DNA of 64,000 nucleotides from Acanthochlamys bracteata (GCA_019914995.1 CM034135.1:7566501-7630500); one strand, 5' to 3'; shown: positions 36,501 to 47,924, counted from the stretch's first letter. A program made the numbers and translations. The notes: generated by a model from the letters alone, not told the origin.

Positions 36501-36772
36501 GCGTGTTTCTTTTGCTCTGAACTGATATTTCGAAACTGAGTTACTTAAAAAGTAGAATTCGGAAGTGAGTTCAGTTTGTGCTTATTTGTTATTAAAAGTG
36601 AGTCTGAAAGTAAAGGTTTTAGTTTTAAATTTTGAATTTTGAAGTGAAATTTTTGGCAAGAAAAATTGAATTTAGTTTTTGTATTCAGTGTTTACTTTGA
36701 TTTGGAAGTGAGTTAAAAATACAGTTTTTTGAGGGAAAAATGAGTTAAAAGTGTTAGTAAACAAGCCTGAAA
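36501..36772. mobile_element. MITE-like element
   Basis: Left end GGGCGTGTTTCTTTTGCTC. The right end reversed reads GGCTTGTTTACTAACACTTT. The heptamer GCCTGAA lies at both borders and may include a target duplication (TGAA). The interior is non-coding. Confidence 0.45.
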
Positions 36773-37199
36773 TGAGAAAGTAGTGAGCTTTATGCCATTC
36801 AGCTCTCTGTGGAAATCATAACTGACATCTTCCTTGATATGTTGGTTTTTGGAAGGTGGAAACATGCTTTGAATTAGAACTTCTTGTTGATTCTAGCTTG
36901 AGATGGTATCGCTTTCTTAAGTTTGATTTATTTCTGGACATCAAGGACTTGTGTCCACTGGGAAAATTTTGGGAAGAACCACTGTTCTACTTGCAATGAC
37001 AACATTTCTAGCTTGTTCTGCTATGATGAATAACATGTCCTAACAAGTGTTCCCAGTTATCATCAGCAAGGCTTTGTTTTTGTTTATGAAGCTTCAATTT
37101 TCTGGCACTGCCTTGTTTGAAGAATCCATGAGTCAGTTTTAGACTAGAAGTCCCTTATATTATCAGGAAGTAAAGTATCATGAGTTCATAGACCTAAAA

Positions 37200-37430
37200 T
37201 TAAGTGCGTTTAGAAGTATATATAAAAAATATTTTTTTAAAATAAAAATTATTTTATTTTATTTTAAAAAACGAGATTTGTTTTGTTGATTTAAAAAATA
37301 ATAATAAATTATTCTAACGTAAATTTTTTTAATTTTTAAATAATTTTATAAAAATTATTAAAAAATATAAGTTGAAAAGTTAAAAATGTAATTTTGTTTT
37401 AGGAAATCAAAGTCAAACGCACTTTTAGTT
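37200..37430. repeat. Possible MITE with GTGCGTTT ends
   Basis: AAGTGCGTTTAGAAG at the left and CAAACGCACTTTTAGTT at the right are inverted over about 11 bases, with an AT-rich interior. Target duplications are not clear. Confidence 0.4.
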
Positions 37431-38181
37431 AAAATGAGTGATGCCATGTTACTCTGTCTCCATTTTTCTTTTGCTGAATGGAAATGATTTTTTATAAATT
37501 TATAGAATTAATTTATCATTATTTTCTTATAAATCTAGAAAGGGTCTAACAGCAATCGGAATCCGTGTACATACATCATTGAAAGACCTTGTTCACCCCA
37601 CTATCAAAACAAGAATAATTTTCAACAGAACAAGAGACTTACACATGTGGAAGCATGTTAAGAGTGAATATATTTTCCTATGCAATAATTTAACATAGTC
37701 AAAATTTTCATCCATGACTTAGGATCATTTAGCAAAACTTATTTCATTTGAACATCTCATTTCCTAATAAATTTTTACAGTATTCTAAACAATTATTTTT
37801 TTAAAATATAATAAATTTGTACATCATAAAATTATATATATAGATTAATATTAAATTTATTTTTCAAAAAATTTTAAAATAATTATTTTAAAAAAATTCT
37901 TAGTTTAAACATTTCTGAATCATCTCTTAAACTTTTTGGATAGAGGTGATTTTTAGGAAGTGTTTGGGTGTGGTTTGGGCTTACCAACACTAAAATGGGG
38001 TGCACAAATTATAAGCCTAGATTGCCGTCAACGCCATCAAATTTGAGGTAATCTTTTACTTCACTTCAGTAACTGATAATCTTGGCCAAATTCAAAACCA
38101 CAAACTTTCACTCAGAAGCTTTTTAATTCTCTGTATAAGAAACTAAACTCCCTCAATCTGTCAGCATTCAGTCAAGAATTT

Positions 38182-38584
38182 TGATACGACAGCAGCTCAA
38201 AGTAGTGGCAGCAGTTCACGTTCTAGGAGGATACCAAAAAAAAAAGCTACTTACAAATTTTGTCCAGGCTGCCAAGTATAAGAGTTCACTCAAGAAAGGA
38301 GTTTTTCGTCAATAAGGCACCATGCCACATTAAGTAAAATCATAGTCTGTCACGACTTTATAGTCTGGCATGACTCTTTTAAGAGTCCTAGTAGAAATAA
38401 AGTATTCTCATAAGAGGATATTATCATAACTTAGTCTATAAATAAGTGTATTGAGATTAGAAGAAGGGGGATACACAATACAAATTCTGATTTCTTTCTT
38501 ATTTCTATCTCAGTTTTATCTTGCTCTGTCCCTCTCGGCCTTGTTCTGTCTTTTTTTTATCTTATTCACTTGCAACACATATCA
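38182..38584 (+). repeat. 5' LTR of the Ty3/gypsy element
   Basis: 403 bp, TGATA...TATCA. A TATAAATA box lies at 38437. Compared with the 3' LTR it carries A or T at 11 of the 14 transition differences, consistent with cytosine deamination being heavier in this copy. Confidence 0.95.
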
Positions 38585-38586
38585 AT

Positions 38587-38602
38587 TGGTACCAGAGCAG
38601 CG
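38587..38602 (+). other. Primer-binding site
   Basis: TGGTACCAGAGCAGCG begins two bases after the LTR. It resembles the common plant initiator-Met tRNA primer site (TGGTATCAGAGC) with a mismatch at the sixth base. Confidence 0.75.
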
Positions 38603-38607
38603 ATTCT

Positions 38608-39885
38608 ATGGACCCGTCAATATCAGTGAGACCCGATTCTCCACAATCGCCAGCTTCTACATCTTCGGTTGATGCAGGAAATTTTTTGCAGCAACCTTCG
38701 CCACCAAGCTTCACAACTCGCAACCCAAAGGAAGTTAACTGGCAAGAGCAATTCTTTAATCTCCAAGCTAACTTTACAATGATACTTGCGCAGATGAATG
38801 AAGATCGCGTAGAGATGCGGCAGTTAATGCGTGAGTTGGTGCGGAATCGTAATGAAACTTCGGACAACAAAAAAACAACCAATACCATTACAAACACCAG
38901 TACTCTAAACCTACAAACTTCCCCACCACAACCATCATTATTACCTACACCGGACCTCCCTATTGCACCCATTAATTCAAAAATACCACCACCAGAGATT
39001 CTTCCCTTAATGACAAACCCCATTGAAGGCAATAAGCTTTCTTCCTCTGTTTCAGCCTCTCTTCCTACACCACATATACATGACTTTGCCAAAAAAATAG
39101 AAAACAACCCCACCAAAATCCAATCTTCAACCGCATGCCAGTCCCATCAAACCACATGTTGTCATACGCATACTTCCTTCAACTCGACATTAGGATTGTC
39201 CGAGCAACCTGCACCAGGAGCTAGGGAACGACATAAGTTTCCTACATTCGACGGCAAAGAACCTCAAGAGTGGATATACTCAGCTGATCGGTATTTTAAA
39301 TTCTACAAAACATCAGCCTGCGATCGTGTTCTTATTGCATCGATGTATCTCCAAGGTGATGCAAATAGGTGGTTTCAAAATTTCGAGAGAGACAAGCCAC
39401 ACCACTCATGGGAGGAATTGAAGACTGCCTTACTACGTCGTTTTGGCCCAACCACTCTTGATAGTGCTAGCTTTGCTTTGAAACAATTAAAGCAAACAAC
39501 TTCTATCGATGATTATCAGAAAGCATTTGAAGATTTACGTATCCGACTACCGTACGCCATGGAAGAAGATTTGATCGGGCACTTTTGTGGAGGGTTATCA
39601 TCGCATATTGGAATTGAGGTAATGGCACGACAGCCCAATGATCTTCAAGAAGCTTATATGCTTGCAAGGTTGTTTGAATATAAACAAACAATCGATCCAT
39701 ACGCTACACGCTCTAGCCGCTGGCGTTCTTCAACTGCAACATCTGCTGGGTCTGCATCGCACACTACAACTGCCAATCCATCAGCAAAAAGTACATTGGT
39801 TTCATCTTCTACTTCAGTCTCCAAGCCGCGCTCTCTCTGCCGACATAAGTGCTCGACGTGCCAAGGGTTTGTGCTTTTATTGTGA
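38608..39885 (+). pseudogene. gag-like frame of the Ty3/gypsy element
   Basis: Open from the ATG at 38608 (MDPSIS). It has a Pro/Ser/Thr-rich front (about residues 1-200) followed by a retrotransposon-type capsid region with DGKEPQEWIYSADRYF, ANRWFQNFE and DLIGHFCGGLSSH. The zinc-knuckle-like CFYCDDKYDRSHRC is not in this frame but in the next one from about 39870. A frame break therefore lies near 39830, and this frame runs to a stop at 39885. Confidence 0.85.
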
Positions 39886-42487
39886 TGACAAGTATGACCG
39901 TAGCCATAGGTGTGCAACTCGACTATACTCAATTACCGGCCTAGAGGACTTGGAAGAAAATTTTTTGGACGATGTTTCCTTAGAGACACCTAAAGAAGAT
40001 GCCACCCTTTCTCTAAGTGCTATGCATGGTCTTGCCGGACCGCAAACGTTACGAGTCCGAGGACATATAAAGCAAGAAGTATTCATCCTCATAGACTCGA
40101 AGTCGCATAATTTCATTTTCGATCGCAGCCAAGCATCTAAGGTTATCTCCAATGGCCGTAAGACCATTACATGTGGAACTAGCAGATGGTCGCCCCATTT
40201 CCATAAAGATGATATACAAAAATATTTTCTTGGATGTGCAAGGGGCTCATATGATTGTTGATGCATACCCTTTTCCACTCAGGGGAATGGACCTTGTGTT
40301 TGGAATTCAATGGCTAGAAAGCTTGGGCGATATTGTTTGCAACTATCGTCGTTCCGAGATGAAGTTCTCTTTGCAAAACCGCGATTTTATTTTGAAGGGG
40401 ATTAGTGAAGGAAGAGTATCTCAGCTCACTAGCTTGGACACTGGTGCTATATTTTGTTCTTTGAGGCTTATGACAATCTCCACCGAACCAGAGAAGTCCT
40501 CTGAACATACCACATCGCTGTCTATTGATCTACAAAAACTCTTGGACAGCAACGCTGCCATCTTCAATCCTGTTTTAGGCCTTCCGCCTAAGCGTTTGTA
40601 TGATTATAGTATTCCATTATTGCCCGATGCAGCGCCTTCCAACCTAAGGCCTTATCGATATCCTCATGCACAGAAGGCTGAAATCGAGAGGATTGTCGCA
40701 GAAATGATGTCGCAAGGGATCATTCGACCTAGCTATTCGGCATTCTCTGCACCAGTGTTACTTGTAAAAAAGAAGGATGGATCTTGGAGGTTTTGCGTAG
40801 ATTACCGAGCATTGAACGACATTACGGTAAAAGATAAGTATCCAATTTCTGTGATTGACGAACTTTTAGATGAATTACATGGTGCTTGCTACTTCTTCAA
40901 ACTGGACTTAAAATCGGAATATCATCAAATAAGGGTGAAAGACGACGATGTGCACAAAACGGCTTTTCGTACTCATGATGGCCATTACGAATTTCTTATC
41001 ATGCCGTTGGATTAACAAATGCGCCAGCGACCTTCCAATCACTAATGAACGAGATGTTTCGCCCTCATCTTCGTAAGTTTGTCCTTGTTTTCTTTGATGA
41101 TATTTTAGTATATAGCTCTACTTGGGAGGAACATCTACGGCATTTGGTCGTAGTTTTTTCTATTTTGCAGAAGGAACGCCTCTATGCCAATTTCTCCAAA
41201 TGCAACTTTGGTTGCCACCAGCTAGAATACTTGGGCCATATAGTATCGGCAAATGGCATTGCAGCGGACCCTTCTAAAATTAGCGCTATGCGTGACTGGC
41301 CAACTCCGACATCCATCTCTGCTCTGCGCGATTTTCTCGGTCTCACAGGATACTACAGACGTTTTGTTAAGGGATATGGAGTCATCGCAGCGCCGCTCAC
41401 AAACCTTTTGAAGAAAAATGCATTCTGCTGGAACAGTGAAGCAGAAATTGCCTTCCAAAGTCTTAAGGATGCAATGATGAACACCCCTGTACTAGCCGTG
41501 CCAAACTTTGCCAAACTATTTACTGTCGAAACAGACGCATCTGGACGGGGTATTGGGGCAGTATTATCACAAGAAGGTAGGCCTATTGCTTATTTTAGTA
41601 AGGCATTGTCTTCAACAGCGCTGGCAAAATTCACATACGAGTGAGAATTAATGGCACTTACTCTTGTTGTGCAACGTTGGAGACCATATTTTTTGGGGCA
41701 TAAGTTTGTAATCAAGACCGATCACCTCAGCCTCAAGTACCTCCTAGAACAGCGATTATCATCACCTATTCAACATAAATGGTTGATTAAGCTTCTTGGG
41801 TTCAACTATCACATTGAATACCGAGCGGGCAAGCTAAATGCAGCTGCCGATGCACTTTCCAGACGAACAGATGCTTCCCTAGCAGCATTGTCAACATTAC
41901 AAGCATCATTTTGGGATGATTTGAAGCATGCTCAGCTGGAAAATCCAGAGACAGCCGCATTAATTCAGGCCGCCTCCAAGAGTGAGCGCACGGACATTGC
42001 GCTGGCCAGTGGGTTCTTATTACAACATGGCAGATTACGTGTTCCATCTAGTCCTTCCTTACGCAAGCAACTAATGTTCGAAGCACATAACTCCTCTCAC
42101 GGTGGCCACGAGGCGATTCGCACATTTAAGAGACTGTCGCAGCAATTTTATTGGCCGGGCATCGCGAAAGATGTGCAACGATACATATCGGAGTGTTCCA
42201 CTTGTTCTAAAGCCAAAACAGAAGCTTTGAGACCAGCGGGTCTGCTACAGCCTCTACCCATCCCTCAAGTTATTTGGTCCGATATTTCAATGGACTTTAT
42301 AGAAGGTCTACCTATGTCAGATGAAAAAGATGCAATTTTGGTTGTAGTAGATCGGTTATCTAAATATGCTCACTTTATACCTCTTCGACATCCTTACACA
42401 GCGGCAAGTGTGGCAACAAACTTCGCAAAGGAAATAGTGCGCTTACATGGTGTTCCAACATCCATAGTCTCGGATAGCGACTCAATC
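39870..42487 (+). pseudogene. pol, first part: protease, RT, RNase H, integrase start
   Basis: Pieces in order: zinc-knuckle-like CFYC...HRC, a retroviral-type aspartic protease, reverse transcriptase with SWRFCVDYRALN and the catalytic FFDDILVYS, RNase H (FTVETDASGRGIGAVLSQ), and integrase with an HHCC zinc finger (SSHGGHEAIRTF, ECSTCSKAK) and WSDISMDFIEGLP. The protease catalytic triad position reads D-S-K and the segment is one residue short. Frame changes fall near 40150 and 41008, and a TGA interrupts RNase H at 41642-41644. The frame ends where the solo LTR was inserted, just after IVSDSD in the integrase core. Confidence 0.9.
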
Positions 42488-44989
42488 TGTAATAACTATA
42501 ACCTTATGGACTGCAGGAAGCTATTGTAAGAAATAGTGGCCCTTACATGCAATGTTTCTTACTTAGGGTTTTTTTTTCTTTTCTTCTTCTTCCTTTCTCA
42601 TTTTTTCTGCCCTAACCCAGCCGCCACTGCTCCGGCTCCTCTCCGGCGTGAAATCAACCCCTTTCCCGCGATATTCACTTCATTTCATCTTCTCAAGCCA
42701 TCCTTCTTCTCATTTCCGGTAGTTCTTATCAATTCCGGCGAGCTACGCCGTGCGGAACAAATTTTTAAAATTTGTTCGGCTATTTTGCCGGCGTTCCGGC
42801 GACGGTGAGTAGTTAGAAACATTCCTCTCAAATTGCTAAGCCTTTTCCCTCATTTAATTGCGTTGATTTTCAGCTCCGGCGATTGATATCGCGTGAGTTC
42901 GCCACCGAACGTTGTTTCGTCGATTCCGGCCACCGGCGACAAAATCAAAGCTCGTCGTTCATTTCATTAGATGTTACTAGCAGTGTTGGTCATTTCTACT
43001 GCTTTAAACGCACTTGGCCGGAATCCTAGCTCGCCGGAATCCGGCAAACTTTTCCGGCGAATTTTCCGGTGACCTAGTTAGGTGAGTTAAAAATACTTGC
43101 ATCGCGTATTTGAGATTGTTGTTAGATGAATTATTAATTCGTTTCGTTTTAGAAAATCGTTGGATTGAAAATACGTGAGTTGTTGCCGATTAAAATCGTG
43201 TAGCATCCGATCATCTCGCCTCGTGGTAAGCTTCTTGGATTTGTTAGTTAGTACTTATTGTGTAGTGGATTAGGAATTTGAATAAACCGTTGAACGAATG
43301 AAATTCTAGAATGATTCACCGTATGCTATTAAACCTTGGACTCAAACTTAGTGAGATATTTATTACAAATATTTGATTTAGCTTTCATTAGCGTGCTTAT
43401 TATTGAATATACCAGTATGCACGTTAGGTGGTACGAGTGACTTGAATTCGGACGGTGCGGCTTAGAGTTGACAGTTGATATAAATACTTGCTTGGACTAC
43501 AAGTGAGGGTTACCGTGCCATATTTTCTTTCTAGATTAACGTTAAGGCTTTCGGCACAGGTAACATTTCCTTTGAAAATTCTGGCGTACCTTGCCATTCT
43601 CATTACGTATTATGATTTATCCCTCATGCTACATATGCCTGTACATGTTTAGATTTATTCAACATCATGTTTATAGTTATTACTAGCATGTTTGCATATT
43701 GTAGACTAAATGACATAATTATGAGAATATGTCATATACATGTCAATACTTTTCCTTTCATATATGCATAAGTATAATCACGATAGCATTGAAGGCATTG
43801 AGCATAACATGTTCATTGAATGAAAATCTATTATGTTGCATCTACTTGTTAGGGATTGCATTGGTATGTACTGTCATAACCTATTATATTATATATACTC
43901 GAATGAGATATTGATACGATGGGTCCCAGGATATACTGGGCACCGAAATATATGGATAGTCGATGGATCACAGGACATACTGAGTATCGAGTTATAAGAT
44001 ATGGATCGCCGGTGGATTCCAAGACATACTGGGCACCGAGCTATGATGATATTACTTGCCGGTGGGTCCCAAGACATATTGGGCACCGAGCTTACCTGTG
44101 GTTTGATATATATAAACGTATTACGTATGTATGCTTGTATGATATATCCGATAGTATGATGTGAATTGGAAAAGTGATCTCACTCGATCGCCTATTTTGT
44201 ATGATTATGACACTTGATGCATCCGTATACATTATTAGATATATTTGCTTGCATGGGTGCACTATATATATGTCTATGTATTATAGTCTTGAGAGTGTCG
44301 CATAACATTGCTTCATATTATCGTATATCTCTGCTAAGAACTGAGTCGGTATGGGACGATTCAGGACTTAGTAAAATCTGATCTGATCTGATCTATCGTT
44401 GCATCTGCTTCATGTAGATATTACTATAATGCTTATTTAATGCATTATCTAAATTGGGCATTCTGTTGTTTTACCTCACTGAGACTGGGCTCATCCTCTT
44501 TTCTCTTCTTTGGCCTTCCCCAGATAGGTCAGAAGCTAACGGGCGCTGATTAGACTCGATATTGCTGGACCGAGAGTGTACGGAGGGTATTTGATAAATC
44601 TTTTGGCATGTAGTTAGCTCTGTAATTTTCGAAGGGCATTGACTTTTTTTATACTTTATTGTATGTGGTATTACGATGGTATTTATTTGGATTGTAGTAG
44701 GTGTCGGTGGCTACCAGTAGCCCATAGATATTTTTGTTGATTTTAGTATTTATATGATTTTGTTTATTTATTCTGTTTTGTCGTTATTAAGTGATTTATT
44801 ATGGTACAGATTTTCACTTAAAATTATAGGAAAAGTTTTGCGCAAATTTTATGTATTTACTTTTTTTGAGATATTTGGTGAACCGTTTATGATGTTTTGG
44901 GTCAGGCTTACTGGATTAGGCCGAGTTTGGGCCTTGTCTAGACTCGGTTTAGTTCAGTGCCGGTCAGGGTCTAGTTTTGGATCTTGACA
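42488..44989 (+). mobile_element. Solo LTR (2502 bp) nested in the integrase
   Basis: Starts TGTAATAAC, ends TTGACA (TG...CA) and is flanked by CAATC at 42483-42487 and 44990-44994. The host integrase frame stops at the left border and resumes at the right (DTIFLSSFW). No coding region of an LTR element and no second LTR are present, so it is best read as a solo LTR left by recombination. The length and TGTAA...GACA ends fit long-LTR Tekay/Del-type Ty3/gypsy elements; this is from memory. The first ~600 bases hold C/T-rich and CCGGCG-rich leader-like sequence. A tandem repeat lies at 43918-44100. Insertion orientation is inferred from sequence character only. Confidence 0.85.
43918..44100 (+). 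repeat. Tandem repeat inside the solo LTR, ~48 bp unit, four copies
   Basis: Units start near 43918, 43961, 44010 and 44060. Each reads like (C/G)G(A/G)TGG(G/A)TCCCA(G/A)GA(C/T)ATA(C/T)TGGGCACCGA, and the second unit is the most diverged. Confidence 0.8.
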
Positions 44990-45845
44990 CAATCTTTCTT
45001 AGCTCCTTTTGGCAAGAATTACACCGTCTTCAAGGTACCTCTCTTCACATGAGTACGTCATACCACCCTCAAACGGATAGACAAACGGAGGTAGTCAATA
45101 GAGGTCTAGAAGCTTATTTACGGTGTTTCATAGGAGAGCATCCAAAAAAGTGGTGCCAATGGCTTCATTGGGCTGAATTGTCTTACAATACAAGCGTTCA
45201 TTCGATTAATAAGATTACACCTTCGAAGCAGTTTATGGTCGCGCACCGCCACCACTTGTGTCTTTCGCTTCTGGACCTATTCATACAGATGAATTAGAAG
45301 TGGCGCTGCGGGACAGAGATGAAATACTTCGGACCTTGAAGTTTCATCTACAACAAGCTCAAAATCGTATGAAGCAACAGGCCGATAAACATCGTCGAGA
45401 GAAAAGTTATCAAACTGGTGAATGGGTGTTTGTCAAACTACGTCCTCATCGTCAATCATCTATAGCAGAACGCCGTATTCATAAACTGAGGCATAGATAC
45501 TATGAACCGTTCTGTATCTTAGAGCGGATAGGTCCTGTGGCATATCGGCTTGAATTGCCTATGGATGCAAAAATTCACCCAGTTTTTCATATCTCGCAAC
45601 TCAAAGATGCTCGTTGCAACCCTCCTGAAATTTCTTTACAGCTACCTGAGCTTCCCAGCGAAGAGTTACATGACCATCATGCTGTCCAGAGTATACGAGA
45701 TTATGAGGGACTCGTGGACGAGTCCAATTTTGCTGGGGAGGGCAATGATACGACAACAGCTCAAAGTAGTGGCAGCAGTTCACGTTCTAGGAGGATACCA
45801 AAGAAGAAAGCTACTTGCAAATCTTGTCCAGGCTGCCAAGTATAA
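44990..45845 (+). pseudogene. pol, second part: integrase C-terminal half
   Basis: Resumes with FLSSFWQELHRLQGTSLHMS, the YHPQTDRQTEVVNR motif and the downstream WAELSYNTSVHS region. A frame break falls near 45225-45258. The tail then reads RRIHKLRHRYYEPFCILERI and HPVFHISQLK, the usual end of Ty3/gypsy integrases. I do not see a convincing chromodomain. The stop at 45843-45845 lies 100 bases inside the 3' LTR. Confidence 0.85.
45732..45745 (+). other. Polypurine tract
   Basis: A G/A-rich run (GGGGAGGGCAA) immediately precedes the 3' LTR, as expected for plus-strand priming. Confidence 0.7.
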
Positions 45846-46148
45846 GAGTTCACTCAAGAAAGGAGTTTTTGGTCAATAAAGCACCATGCCACATTAAGTA
45901 GAATTGTAGTCTGTCACGACTTTGTAGTCTGGCATGACTCTTTTAAGAGTCCTAGTAGAAATAAAGTATTCTCATAAGAGGATATTATCATAGCTTAGCC
46001 TATAAATAAGTGTATTGAGATTAGAAGAAGGGGGATACACAATACAAATTCTGATTTCTTTCTTATTTCTATCTCAGTTTTAACTTGCTCTGTCCCTCTC
46101 GGCCTTGTTCTGTCTTTTCTTTATCTTGTTCACTTGCAACACATATCA
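45746..46148 (+). repeat. 3' LTR of the Ty3/gypsy element
   Basis: 403 bp, TGATA...TATCA, about 96% identical to the 5' LTR by eye. A TATAAATA box at 46001 points to the right, 225 bp ahead of the ELIP-like ATG at 46226. Confidence 0.95.
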
Positions 46149-46225
46149 AATTTTAAGTAGTGCCAACAGGTCTTCATACTCACTACTTCCGTTCTTTAAT
46201 ATTTGATACATTCAAGCAAACTGCA

Positions 46226-46553
46226 ATGGCATTGCAATCTATTCCTAGCAACATTAGCTCAACAATCGTTCTACCGGCACCGAACCGCGCAGTGCGATTA
46301 TTCAATTTCTCAATTGAAAGCTCAACCTGCGGCAATGTCCAAACAATCAAAGCCAATGCAAGAAACCACAAACTTCTTCGACATCCTTGCGTTCAGTGGA
46401 CATGCAGCACAGCATATCAACGGACGGTTGGCGATGATTGGCTTCGTCCCTGCAGTGTTTGTGGAAGTATCGAAGGGTCAGGATTTATTTGCACCGATAA
46501 CTGATGGTGTAGGTCTATCATTTTATATTTTTTGGAATAGTGAAAATCAATAG
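46226..46553 (+). pseudogene. Early light-induced protein (ELIP)-like fragment
   Basis: Frame 1 begins MALQSIPSNISSTIV, a Ser/Thr-rich transit-peptide-like front. A second frame, shifted by one base, then gives TNFFDILAFSG, INGRLAMIGFVPAVFVEVSK and GQDLFAPITDG. These are the linker and first chlorophyll-binding helix of ELIPs, thylakoid proteins made under light stress. The frames do not join without a frameshift. The second and third helices are absent and the frame ends at 46553; a donor-like GTAGGT at the end of the homology may mark an old exon border. In the helix the Glu of the usual ERINGRLAM motif is Gln (QHINGRLAM). The Ty3/gypsy element separates this ORF from its likely promoter at about 38134. 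Confidence 0.7.
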
Positions 46554-47647
46554 TTAATCACAAGATCGGGCAGATCGTTAAGAAACCACACCGGCAGTGA
46601 AGACGACGAAAGTACCGTGAATATTTCGTAATGTTTCGGTTCTGTCTTATTTTCAAAAATATTTAAGTGATTATAAAATAAATTTTTCAAAAACACAATT
46701 ATATTTTTAAAATATTTTAAAAAATATTTATATTTTTAATATACAAATTAATAATATAAATAATTAATAATAAAATATAACGTAAAGTAAAGAAGGATAC
46801 AAATAATCCATATTCAAAATTATTAAATATTGCTAAGGCATTATATGAAATAGGAGGCCAAATTCAAAATATTGTCGATCAATATCGACTTATAGAATGT
46901 GTTTTTTTACACACAAAAGTGAGTCCTCTTCTATTAAAAGGTTACTTCTAACTTAATTTTTATTATAAAAAAAACATAAAAAATTACTTTCAATTTATTT
47001 TTAATATAAAATAACACATCACTTTCAATAATATTATTTTTAAAAATTCATTTTTAAAAAATTTACTTTCAAAGTCAAAAGAACGCATTTTTAGTAAGAA
47101 TTTATGTAATAATCAATGCATTGTTTGCCATATATGATGCAAGTCGAAACAAAACGGATTCTACGAAGATTAGCATCAATCCAAGAAATTAGGATACGCT
47201 ATGGGCTATTTCGGTAAAACGTTTTGACAAAGATGGATCGAAATTTCGAATACGATAGTTTGAGGTTCCATATTAAAACTAAAATAAAATAGGACTTGTT
47301 TTGCAAAGCATAAGAAGATGGGTTAAAAATGCCATGTGGCCCATCTAGAAAACGTGGAAAAAGCGATACAGTAAGGCCTATTGGGCCTACAAATACATAA
47401 CAACGACAACAACGACAACAACGTAAGAGATGAGAAGAAAATTTCACTATAATTAATGAACGAACTAACAATGGCTGCCAGCTTGCGAAGTCCATCAAAC
47501 TCAGTCCAGGTTGTAATTTACTTCCCTGGCCCACCAGTATTCTTTTCTTTCCTCGCCAGCTCATCAACTCAAAACCAAAATTCAAAATTGATTATTAATA
47601 ATATTTATCCATTACAATCAAAATGAAACAATGATAATAATCTTTTG

Positions 47648-47888
47648 GTGCGTTTGGGAGTAATTATAAAATAGAATTTTTTAAAATAGAGTTTTTTTTA
47701 AGAAATGAGCTCTATTTTTTTACTTCTAAAAAAATAAAAATATCAATAAAAAAATCTCACTCCGTAAAATTTTTCTACACTTTATAAATTTTTTAAATAA
47801 AATTTTTATATATTTATAAAATATATATTAAAAAATATAAAATAAAAAAAGTTGAAAAGTAACGTTTCAAACGGTCTCCCAAACGCAC
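47648..47888. mobile_element. MITE, 241 bp, 13-bp perfect terminal inverted repeats
   Basis: Begins GTGCGTTTGGGAG and ends CTCCCAAACGCAC, perfectly inverted. The interior is A/T with the landmark TCTCACTCCGTAAAATTTTT, seen in reverse in the element at 31415. Target-site duplication is not evident (TTG versus TTC). Confidence 0.75.
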
Positions 47889-47924
47889 TTCACAAGGTGG
47901 AACAAAGAAGTCGTGCTTTGACAA

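Larger units (their letters stand above)
35588..38181. other. Intergenic spacer left of the retrotransposon
   Basis: Begins with the 3' untranslated region of the ENTH gene. It holds a MITE-like element (36501-36772) and a second pair of GTGCGTTT-type ends at about 37200-37430. The last ~200 bases look like a displaced promoter with TATAAG at 38134. No gene is seen. Confidence 0.5.
38182..46148 (+). mobile_element. Ty3/gypsy LTR retrotransposon with a nested solo LTR
   Basis: Both ends carry a 403-bp LTR starting TGATA and ending TATCA. The element is flanked by AATTT at 38177-38181 and 46149-46153, a perfect 5-bp target duplication. Inside, in order, are a primer-binding site next to the 5' LTR, a gag-like frame, protease, reverse transcriptase, RNase H and integrase pieces, and a purine-rich tract before the 3' LTR. 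Without the nested 2502-bp solo LTR and its extra 5-bp duplication the element is about 5.46 kb, a size and LTR length that fit Reina-like plant elements; that lineage is a guess. By eye the LTRs differ at about 16 of 403 positions (~4%). Coding capacity is lost through at least four frame breaks, one nonsense codon, a changed protease site and the insertion, so the copy is defective on its own. Confidence 0.95.

Noticed and set aside
39830-39885. Possible programmed gag-pol frameshift
   Set aside because: The element has several other random breaks, so decay is the simpler reading. Related intact copies would be needed to judge.
42536-42808. 90-codon open frame at the left of the solo LTR
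   Set aside because: It is a T/C- and CCGG-rich leader-like part of the LTR, not a conserved protein.
47199-47585. 128-codon minus-strand open frame
   Set aside because: Cys-rich stretch caused by the CAACGA-type repeat. No family match.
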